From: Wenzhouxiangella sp042310355
Lineage (GTDB): Bacteria > Pseudomonadota > Gammaproteobacteria > Xanthomonadales > Wenzhouxiangellaceae
Assembly (NCBI RefSeq): GCF_042310355.1
Contig: NZ_JBHJMR010000010.1
Coordinates: 69,878 to 133,877 of the forward strand
Direction of reading: 5' to 3'
DNA: 64,000 bases
A model generated the notes under the pieces. It ran no database searches. It had not been told where the DNA came from and worked only from the letters and a program-made list of their open reading frames with translations. Numbering within the stretch: the first letter of the stretch is position 1; each line of letters opens with the position of its first letter. Positions 33,679 to 40,654 of this stretch are shown here, in pieces. A program made the translations under genes and the position numbers.

Positions 33679-35123
33679 GCCCGTTGACCGTCGTGCTGAT
33701 CCCTTTCATCGGCGCGGTCGCGATCGCCCTGTCGCATCGCCGCCCCCTGCAACGCGACATCTTCAGCTGGTCGGCGGCCGCGCTGTTCTTCGTCGGCGTG
33801 GTTCAGCAGATCGATCCGGTACTCGAAGGCGAGGGCCGCCAGCAGCTGGTCTGGACGATGATGCCGGGCCTGGAAATCGCCTTCAACATCGGCCCCCTGG
33901 GCCTGTTGTTCGCCCTGGTCGCCTCCAGCCTGTGGCTGGTCGCCAAGCTGTTCGCCCAGAGCTACATGAAGGCGCTGAACTACCCCCACCTGGCCCGGTT
34001 CTTCGCCTGCTACGCCATCGCCCTGGGCTCGGCGGCGGGCATCGCCTTCAGCGCCAACCTGCTGACCCTGTTCATCTTCTACGAGATCCTGTCGATCTCC
34101 ACGTATCCGCTGGTGACGCACTCGGGCACCGACAACGCCCGCAAGGGCGGGCGCACTTACCTGTTCTACCTGCTCGCCTCCTCGATCGGGCTGTTTCTGC
34201 CGGCCATCATCTGGACATGGCACGTCGCCGGCACCACCGACTTCACCGCCGGCGGCATCCTCGCCGGCAACATCGACCCGGTTTGGGTACCGGTGCTGGC
34301 CGGGCTGTTCATGTTCGGCATCGGCAAGGCGGCGATCATGCCCATGCACCGCTGGCTGCCGGCGGCGATGGTGGCGCCGGCGCCGGTCAGCGCCCTGCTG
34401 CACGCTGTGGCCGTGGTCAAGGCCGGGGTCTTCAGCGTCCTGAAAGTGGCGGTCTTCATCTTCGGCGCCGATTTCCTGGCCGAAACCCAGGCCGGCATCT
34501 GGATCGCCTGGTTCGCCGCCTTCACGATCGTGGCCGCATCCCTGGCGGCGCTGACCAAGTCGGACCTCAAGGCCCGCCTGGCCTACTCGACCGTGGGCCA
34601 GTTGAGCTACGTCGTCATCGGCGCGATGATCGCTACGCCGATCGCCATCACCGGCGCTGCAATGCACCTGGCCATGCACGCGGTGGCCAAGATCACGCTG
34701 TTCTTCGGCGCCGGCGCCATCCAGGTCGCGCACAACCGCAAGAGCATTTCCGAACTCGACGGCCTGGGTCGGGTCATGCCCTGGACATTCGGGGCTTTCA
34801 CCGTCGGCTGCCTGAGCATCATCGGCCTGCCGGTGTTTGGCGGCATGTGGTCGAAATGGTACTTGTTGCTCGGCAGCCTGGAGGCGCACCAGCTGATCCT
34901 CGCTGGGGCGCTGATCGCCAGCTCGCTGCTCAACATTCTCTATCTGTTGATCATCCCGATCCGGGCCTTCTTCGCGCCGGCCGCTGAGGGCGTGCCCACG
35001 GAAGGCATCCACGAAGCGCCGCTGCCGCAGGTGCTTGCCATGATGATCTGCGCGACCGGCACGGTGCTGCTGTTCTTCTGGCCCGACCCCCTGTTCAACC
35101 TCGCGCAAATGCTGGTGCCGTGA
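33675..35123 (+). CDS. Second NuoL/M/N-like antiporter subunit
   Basis: 482 aa, about 14 membrane helices. Seen: TM5 Glu137 in LFIFYEILSISTYPLVTHSGTDNA, TM7 Lys218 in FGIGKAAIMPMHRWLPAAMVAPAPVSALLHAVAVVKAGVF, and LKARLAYSTVGQLSYVVIG. The HRWLPxAMVAPxPVSALLHAVAVVKAG segment is closest to NuoL/MrpA N-terminal and NuoM types, so it may replace the MrpA antiporter half. ATG 33675 overlaps the mrpD stop by 4 bp; the longer upstream frame lies within mrpD. Confidence 0.9.
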   Translation: MSPLTVVLIPFIGAVAIALSHRRPLQRDIFSWSAAALFFVGVVQQIDPVLEGEGRQQLVWTMMPGLEIAFNIGPLGLLFALVASSLWLVAKLFAQSYMKALNYPHLARFFACYAIALGSAAGIAFSANLLTLFIFYEILSISTYPLVTHSGTDNARKGGRTYLFYLLASSIGLFLPAIIWTWHVAGTTDFTAGGILAGNIDPVWVPVLAGLFMFGIGKAAIMPMHRWLPAAMVAPAPVSALLHAVAVVKAGVFSVLKVAVFIFGADFLAETQAGIWIAWFAAFTIVAASLAALTKSDLKARLAYSTVGQLSYVVIGAMIATPIAITGAAMHLAMHAVAKITLFFGAGAIQVAHNRKSISELDGLGRVMPWTFGAFTVGCLSIIGLPVFGGMWSKWYLLLGSLEAHQLILAGALIASSLLNILYLLIIPIRAFFAPAAEGVPTEGIHEAPLPQVLAMMICATGTVLLFFWPDPLFNLAQMLVP

Positions 35124-35338
35124 TGGATTTCATCAAGCGAAACGCCCTGCTTGTGCTTGTCGCCCTGTGCGCGGTGACGGCCGTCGCGGGCCTGTTCTTC
35201 CGCGCCGACAAGGGCGCCGAGTCGCTGCCGCTGCTCTATCCACTGCTGGGCGTGGTGTCCGTGGGCGTTGCCGTGCTGCTTGCTCGTGCGCTGGCGCCGC
35301 TGCTGGGCCGCGACCGGGGAGATGACAATGCCGATTGA
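35123..35338 (+). CDS. Small two-helix membrane protein of the Mrp operon
   Basis: 71 aa (ATG 35123; a GTG one codon earlier, 35120, would overlap the previous stop as GTGA). Two hydrophobic helices: ALLVLVALCAVTAVAGLFF and LPLLYPLLGVVSVGVAVLLARALA, with a charged end. Not a Mrp subunit I can name. Its position, coupled on both sides (11-bp overlap with the next gene), suggests an accessory subunit or assembly factor for the neighbouring antiporter-like proteins. Confidence 0.75.
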   Translation: MDFIKRNALLVLVALCAVTAVAGLFFRADKGAESLPLLYPLLGVVSVGVAVLLARALAPLLGRDRGDDNAD

Positions 35339-37028
35339 GCTGCTGCCCGTCGGGCTGTTCCTGATCGGCGCGCTGGTCGCCGGATTCAGCAGCGACCGCG
35401 TCGCACCGCTGGTCGCCCTGCTGGTGCCGATCGTCTCGGCGATCGTGTCGCTCAACGTGCTCGCGCCCGGCGCGACGGCCGAGTGGGCGATCATGGACTA
35501 CCGGCTGCAGCCGGTGAGCGCCGACCACTTTGGCCTGGTCATGACCGGCCTTTTCCACCTCGTGGCCGTGATCGGCGCGCTGTACGCCTGGAACGTGCGC
35601 GATCGTCTGCAGCATGCCGGCATCATGCTCTACATCGCCGGCGGCATCGGCGCGGTTCTGGCCGGGGATCTGATCAGCCTGTTCGTGTTCTTCGAATTGA
35701 TCGGCCTGGGCGGCACCCTGCTGGTGCTGACTGCCCGAACCGAGGCCTCGCTGCCGGCGGCCATCCGGTACCTGGTCTTCCAGGTTGCCGCCGGTGTGAC
35801 CCTGCTGGCCGGTGTCCTGATCCTGGGATCGAGCACCGGCGACTGGCAGTTCCGATCGATCGGCCTCGATGCGCCCGGCGGCTGGCTGATCCTGCTCGCC
35901 TTCGGCATCAAGTCCGGCTTTCCGCTGTTGCACAACTGGATCACCGACGCCTACCCGAAGGCATCGACCGCCGGCCTGGCGGTACTGGTCGCGGTCACCA
36001 CCAAGGTCGGCGTGTACGGCCTGGCCCGCGGCTTTGCCGGCGAATCGATCCTGATCGTCATCGGCGCGGTGATGGCCTTCTGGCCGATTTTCTACACCCT
36101 GGTCGAGAACAACCTCAGGCGCGTGGTCGCCTACGCCATGATGGTTCAGATCGGGCTGATGGTGGTTGGCATCGGCATCGGCTCGGACCGTGCCATCGAC
36201 GGGGTGAGCATGCACATCGTGATGGATGTGCTGTTCAAGATGACGCTGTTCATGGCCCTGGGCGTGGTACTCCACCGCCTGGGCACGACGCGTGCCGACC
36301 GCCTGGGCGGGCTGTGGCGCTCGATGCCGCTGACCACCGCCTGCGTGGCCGTGGCCGTGGCGGCCAATGCCGCCGTTCCCTTTACCGCGGGCTTCATCAG
36401 CAAGAAACTTCTGCTGTCAGCCATCGAGTACGGCGACGTGCCGGTGCTGCTCTGGCTGGCACTGGTGACGCTTTCGTCCCTGGCTGTCCTGTATGCCGGC
36501 GTGCGCGTTCTGTGGGAGGGCTTTCTGCGGCCCGTTGCGCCACGGGATGAATCGCCGGCCGACGCCCCCTGGCCGATGGCCCTGGCCATGCTGATTCCGG
36601 TGGTCTTGCTGATCGCCGGCGGCGTGGTGCCCGGGCTGACGGACATGCTGCGACCCAACGGCGGCGACTATTCACCGCTGTATGCCGGCAAGATCATCGG
36701 CCAGCTGCAGATGCTGCTGTTCGGCCTGCTCGCTTATGTCCTGCTCGCTCGCGCCGGGCTGGGGCTGCCGCAACCCGGGCCGGCCCGGTGGCTCGACGCA
36801 GAGTGGCTGTACCGGCGCGGCGTGCCGGCCGTGGCGAGCACGATCCGTCGTCTCCTGGCTTCCGCCGGCGAGCAGGCGACCCGTCACCTTGCCCGTGTCC
36901 TGGCGACAACGCCGGGCGATGGCCGGCTGGCACACCGGCTGGGACAAACCTGGCCGACCGGATCCATGGCGCTCTGGGTGGCCGTATTACTGGCCGTGAT
37001 GCTGCTGTTCGGAATCAGCCGCGGCTGA
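35328..37028 (+). CDS. Third NuoL/M/N-like antiporter subunit
   Basis: 566 aa, about 14-15 helices plus a soluble loop near residues 470-535. Ion-path residues kept: Glu123 in LFVFFELIGLGGTLLVLTART (TM5) and Lys195 in AFGIKSGFPLLHNWITDAYPKAS (TM7), with NNLRRVVAYAMMVQIGLMVVG further on. More diverged than the other two copies (WITDAYPKAS instead of WLPxAxxxAP). ATG 35328 follows GGGGAG. Last gene of the operon; a third antiporter-type subunit is beyond the MrpA/MrpD pair of standard Mrp complexes. Confidence 0.9.
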   Translation: MPIELLPVGLFLIGALVAGFSSDRVAPLVALLVPIVSAIVSLNVLAPGATAEWAIMDYRLQPVSADHFGLVMTGLFHLVAVIGALYAWNVRDRLQHAGIMLYIAGGIGAVLAGDLISLFVFFELIGLGGTLLVLTARTEASLPAAIRYLVFQVAAGVTLLAGVLILGSSTGDWQFRSIGLDAPGGWLILLAFGIKSGFPLLHNWITDAYPKASTAGLAVLVAVTTKVGVYGLARGFAGESILIVIGAVMAFWPIFYTLVENNLRRVVAYAMMVQIGLMVVGIGIGSDRAIDGVSMHIVMDVLFKMTLFMALGVVLHRLGTTRADRLGGLWRSMPLTTACVAVAVAANAAVPFTAGFISKKLLLSAIEYGDVPVLLWLALVTLSSLAVLYAGVRVLWEGFLRPVAPRDESPADAPWPMALAMLIPVVLLIAGGVVPGLTDMLRPNGGDYSPLYAGKIIGQLQMLLFGLLAYVLLARAGLGLPQPGPARWLDAEWLYRRGVPAVASTIRRLLASAGEQATRHLARVLATTPGDGRLAHRLGQTWPTGSMALWVAVLLAVMLLFGISRG

Positions 37029-37058
37029 AAGCACTGCCCTTGCGGCGCGCTCGAGTCC

Positions 37059-37325
37059 TCAGTCGTCGCCGCGCTTGTTGCGATGCACCACCCGGTACTC
37101 GACGTCGATCATGCCGTCATCCCCGCGCTTGCGGGAACTTCCGCCCAACCAGCGTCGCAGCGTGAGCACCACGAAACCGATCACGGCCGCGCCCACGGCG
37201 ACGGCCAGGAACACCAGGCCGAGCAGAAAGCTCAGCGCCAGAATGCCGATTCCGAGGAGCACCATCCCGAAGCGGGCCAGCGGACTGCTCGGCGGCTGGT
37301 AAAATCGTTGCCATGGATCCTGCAT
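37059..37325 (-). CDS. Small membrane protein of unknown function
   Basis: 88 aa with a central 40-residue hydrophobic region that could be two helices (FGMVLLGIGILALSFLLGLVFLAVAVGAAVIGFVVLTL), a PPSSPLARFG N-terminal segment and a basic C-terminus ending IDVEYRVVHRNKRGDD. The VEYR tail is seen in small conserved gammaproteobacterial membrane proteins; no function is known to me. Convergent with the Mrp operon (30 bp) and divergent from the Rieske gene with only 15 bp between start codons. Confidence 0.75.
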   Translation of the reverse strand: MQDPWQRFYQPPSSPLARFGMVLLGIGILALSFLLGLVFLAVAVGAAVIGFVVLTLRRWLGGSSRKRGDDGMIDVEYRVVHRNKRGDD

Positions 37326-37340
37326 GTGAGATCAGACCCC

Positions 37341-37685
37341 GTGAGTGAGCCAGTGTTCCTGTGCGCCGCCGACGACATGGCGGAGGGACAGTACCGCGAG
37401 TTCCAGATCGAGCTCGAGGGCGAGCCGGTGTGGCTGATCGCCACCCGCCATCGGGGACAGCTGCGCGCCTGGTTCAATCTTTGTCCGCACCAGGGCCGCC
37501 CCCTCAACTTCGCACCCGACCGTTTCCTGACCGACGGCGACAACCGCCTGGTCTGCGCACATCACGGCGCGGTCTTCGAGCCCGCCACCGGCCAGTGCGT
37601 GTCGGGCCCGTGCAAGAACGCCGCCCTGCGCGAAGTCGTCATCGACGAATCAGGCGGGCAGATCCGCGCATCCCTTCCAGCATAG
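37341..37685 (+). CDS. Rieske [2Fe-2S] ferredoxin-like protein
   Basis: 114 aa, one Rieske domain. Cluster ligands are visible: NLCPHQGRPLNF (Cys-x-His) and LVCAHHGAVFEP (Cys-x2-His). The set resembles NirD/BphF-type small electron carriers or stand-alone Rieske proteins that serve oxygenases; no oxygenase is adjacent. Start is GTG at 37341 (an alternative GTG at 37326 abuts the divergent start). The longer open frame upstream is antisense to the neighbour gene. Confidence 0.85.
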   Translation: MSEPVFLCAADDMAEGQYREFQIELEGEPVWLIATRHRGQLRAWFNLCPHQGRPLNFAPDRFLTDGDNRLVCAHHGAVFEPATGQCVSGPCKNAALREVVIDESGGQIRASLPA

Positions 37686-37770
37686 CAGCTGACCGGCATG
37701 CCGCGGGTTGATTGCCGCATGCCCCGGGTTTGAGCTACAGTGAATTCCGGGTCACCGTGGAGACCGAACC

Positions 37771-38628
37771 GTGTACAAGCTGCTTGCAACCCTGATTCTG
37801 GCCCTGCTGCTGACGGCGTGCCAGGAAGCTGATGCCCCCTCGACGGCCCCCGACAACGACGACGCCGGTGCAGCGGCCGAAGCAACCACGGCCGACAGCG
37901 GCGAGACCACGCGGACCACCGATGACTGTCGGCTCACCATTGGATGGGATCCCTGGGAACCCTACCACTACGCCCCCGTCGGCAACCGCGTCCAGGGCCT
38001 CGATGTCGACCTGATCGAAGCCATGGCCGACGCGGCCGACTGCGAACTGGCCTGGGAACAGGGCAGCTGGGCCAGCATGCTGCAACTCGTCCGCTCCGGC
38101 GATCTCGACGTGCTGCCCGGCGCGACCCGAACCGCCGAGCGCGAGGCGTTCGCCCATTTTTCCGCCCCCTATCGGCAGGAGTCGTTCCGCATCCACGTGC
38201 GCGCCGATGAGTCCGATCGATGGTCGGGCATGACCCTGACAGAGTTGCTGGAAAACGATTTCCGTCTCGGGCTGACCCGTGGCTACATCTACGGCGAGGA
38301 GGTCGACGCGGTGCTCGACGACCCGCAATGGCGCGACCAGATCGTCGAAGCCCCGGTCGGCGAACTGAACTTCCTCAACCTGATGGATTTCCGCATCGAC
38401 GGCTTTCTCGAGGACCCCTTCGTGGCCGCCAGCATCGACCACCGACGCGAATGGGGCGTGACCTTCGAGGCGCTGCCGGCCGATATTCATAGCGGCAGCG
38501 TGCACCTGATGTTCAGCAAGGCCGGCGTCGACGCTGAAGTGGTCGAGCGCTTCGACGACGCATTGGCCGAGCTGCACGACAGCGGCGAACACCAGCGCAT
38601 CCTCGACCGTTACATGCAGAAGGACTGA
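37771..38628 (+). CDS. Extracellular solute-binding lipoprotein (SBP family 3)
   Basis: 285 aa. Signal peptide with lipobox LLLTAC (Cys17), a low-complexity Ala/Asp/Thr linker (about 20-50), then a family 3 solute-binding domain: CRLTIGWDPWEPYHYAPVGNRVQGLDVDLIEAMADAADCELAWEQGSWASMLQLVRSGDLDVLPGATRTAERE, which contains the amino-acid-site pattern of these proteins. Binds probably an amino acid or related small ligand. GTG start at 37771. No permease is adjacent, so it may pair with remote partners or act as a sensor. Confidence 0.85.
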   Translation: MYKLLATLILALLLTACQEADAPSTAPDNDDAGAAAEATTADSGETTRTTDDCRLTIGWDPWEPYHYAPVGNRVQGLDVDLIEAMADAADCELAWEQGSWASMLQLVRSGDLDVLPGATRTAEREAFAHFSAPYRQESFRIHVRADESDRWSGMTLTELLENDFRLGLTRGYIYGEEVDAVLDDPQWRDQIVEAPVGELNFLNLMDFRIDGFLEDPFVAASIDHRREWGVTFEALPADIHSGSVHLMFSKAGVDAEVVERFDDALAELHDSGEHQRILDRYMQKD

Positions 38629-38663
38629 GGGCTTGGTGGGCCATGCGGCTGAGCGTTACCTGA

Positions 38664-40502
38664 CTAGTAGACCAGATTGAGCCCGACCAGCATCACGACC
38701 ATGAAGATCACGCTCATGATGCCGCCGACCCGCACGAAGTCCTTCACCTTGTACCCGCCCGGCCCCATGATCAGGGCGTTGACCGGATGGGTGGGCAGTA
38801 TGAACGCATTGGAGGTCGCCAGCGCAATCAGCAAGGCGTAGACGGCCGGATTACCGCCGGTAGCGAGCGCGATATTGATGGCGATGGGCACCAGCAGTAC
38901 CGTCGCACCCACGTTCGACATGATCAGGGTGAACAAGGTCGCCAGGGTCGCAAGCACGATCTGCACGACCAGGTCCGGGACGTCACCCAGTGCGTCCAGC
39001 ACCTGCTCAGCCAGCCAGGCCGCCGTGCCGGTCACTTCCATCGCGATGCCGAGCGGAATGAGTCCCGCCATCAGGAAAACCGTCTTCCAGCTCACCGCCT
39101 GATAGGCTTCGTCCATGCTCAACACGCCGGTCAGCACCATGCCGATGGCACCCGCCATCAGCGCGATGGACAGCTCGAAATCGGTAAACAGGATCAGGAA
39201 CAGGCTCAGTCCGAAAAAACACACGGCGTGCACGACTTTCTGCGGACGCTGCTCCTCTTTCGGGATGTCGGTGGCGACGATGAAGTCCTTGTCGCGCGCC
39301 AGGCTGGCCAGGTCGCGCCAGGTCGAATGCGACACCAGGCAGTCGCCGACCTGTAGCACGCCCTCGCGCAAGTCCTCGGTGATGATCTCGTTGCGGCGGT
39401 TGATCGCCAGAACGGAAATACCGAAGCGCGAACGCAGGCGGGCGTCACCGATGGTCTGGCCGATCAACCGCGAGCCCGGCGGTATGACGACCTCCGAAAT
39501 GCCGGCGCGGGTCGGGTTGAACAGGCTGCCGAAAGTGCGCAAGCGCGGCTGCAGGCGCAGGTTGTTGGCCAGGGCGAACTCACCGACCTGCTCGCGCGTT
39601 CCCATCACCCCCAGCACCGTACCGACCCAGATCATCTCGCCGGCCGGCGGCGCCAGGCGCGGCTGGTCGGTGTTCTGGATGGCGAGCATCAACGGCGCAC
39701 CCTCGAGATTCTCGGCTTCGGCGATGCGCATGCCGACCAGCGGCGAATCGACGGTCACCAGCATCTCGTAGAGATCGCCCTCGATGCCGTAAACCTCCTT
39801 GAAGTAGTTCTTGGTGCGCCCCGGCGAAGCCGGCTTTTTTTCCTCGGTCTTGGGCAGCAGTGAAGAGCCGGCGAGCAGGAAATAAAGCAGCGTGCTCACC
39901 AGCAAGCCGAGACCAACGAGGGTGACGTCGAACAGCTGGAACGGCTGCATGGATTCCGCACCCGGGGGCAGCGAGCGGTTGGATGTGTCGATGAGATCGT
40001 TGAGCAGGATCAGCGGTGAGGAACCGACCATGGTCATCGTACCGCCCACGATGGCGCAGAAACCCATCGGCATGAGCAGCCGCGACAGCGGCAGGTCCAG
40101 GCGCGCGGAAATGCGGCTGACCACGGGCATGAACAGTGCCGTGGCGCCCACGTTCTGCATGAAGCTCGATGTAATCCCAACGGTCGCCGAGAGCATCGTC
40201 CCGATGCGCGATTCCGACGGCCCGCCGACCTTGACGATGAACGAGGAAACCACGTTCATCACGCCGGTCCGGTCCAGGCCGGCGCCGAGTATCATCACCG
40301 CGATGATGGCGATGACGGCGTTGGAGGCAAACCCTGAAAAGAGCTGATCGCCGGGAATCAGGCCAAGAAGGCCCACGAGCACCATGATGCAAATGGCGGC
40401 CACGTCCAGGCGAACCAGTTCGGTGACGAACAACACGACGGTCAGCCCCAGCAGCATCAGCACCAGTATCATGTCGCCGCTGAGGTTCAGGCCGCCGTCC
40501 AT
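38664..40502 (-). CDS. SLC13/DASS-type permease with central TrkA-C domains
   Basis: 612 aa. N-terminal half (about 10-215) and C-terminal part (about 410-612) are membrane helices of the SLC13/CitMHS type (LGLIPGDQLFSGFASNAVIAIIAVMILGAGLDRTGV, FMQNVGATALFMPVVSRISARL, TMTMVGSSPLILLNDLI, NVGATVLLVPIAINIALATGGNPAVYALLIALATSNAFILPTHPVNALIMGPGGY). The intervening soluble region (about 230-400) holds two RCK_C/TrkA-C-like domains (GISEVVIPPGSRLIGQTIGDARLRSRFGISVLAINR). Probably a sodium-coupled dicarboxylate, sulfate or related anion transporter. Single gene; 150 bp separate it from the kinase gene. Confidence 0.88.
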   Translation of the reverse strand: MDGGLNLSGDMILVLMLLGLTVVLFVTELVRLDVAAICIMVLVGLLGLIPGDQLFSGFASNAVIAIIAVMILGAGLDRTGVMNVVSSFIVKVGGPSESRIGTMLSATVGITSSFMQNVGATALFMPVVSRISARLDLPLSRLLMPMGFCAIVGGTMTMVGSSPLILLNDLIDTSNRSLPPGAESMQPFQLFDVTLVGLGLLVSTLLYFLLAGSSLLPKTEEKKPASPGRTKNYFKEVYGIEGDLYEMLVTVDSPLVGMRIAEAENLEGAPLMLAIQNTDQPRLAPPAGEMIWVGTVLGVMGTREQVGEFALANNLRLQPRLRTFGSLFNPTRAGISEVVIPPGSRLIGQTIGDARLRSRFGISVLAINRRNEIITEDLREGVLQVGDCLVSHSTWRDLASLARDKDFIVATDIPKEEQRPQKVVHAVCFFGLSLFLILFTDFELSIALMAGAIGMVLTGVLSMDEAYQAVSWKTVFLMAGLIPLGIAMEVTGTAAWLAEQVLDALGDVPDLVVQIVLATLATLFTLIMSNVGATVLLVPIAINIALATGGNPAVYALLIALATSNAFILPTHPVNALIMGPGGYKVKDFVRVGGIMSVIFMVVMLVGLNLVY

Positions 40503-40538
40503 CGTGCGTATGCTTGGATTCCGTGCTTGGTTCGAATG

Positions 40539-40577
40539 ATTCCCGTTCGATTACCTTACCCGAAGGATAACGGGAAT
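40539..40577. other. Inverted repeat between SLC13 permease and kinase genes
   Basis: Perfect 9-bp arms (ATTCCCGTT at 40539-40547, AACGGGAAT at 40569-40577) with an inner CCTT/AAGG pair. No T-run on either side, so an operator or RNA stem is as likely as a terminator. It lies 37 bp upstream of the permease start on its strand. Confidence 0.5.
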
Positions 40578-40654
40578 GCGCGGATTTTCAGTAGATCGGC
40601 GCGCCTGGAACCCGATCGGGTGGGGAATCGAATCGGGGTCGCTGAAAGACCGGA

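Noticed and set aside
33588..35108. 506-aa minus-strand frame in the Mrp operon
   Set aside because: Antisense to a membrane subunit; sequence is Gln/Asp/His/Arg-rich as expected for the complement of hydrophobic codons.
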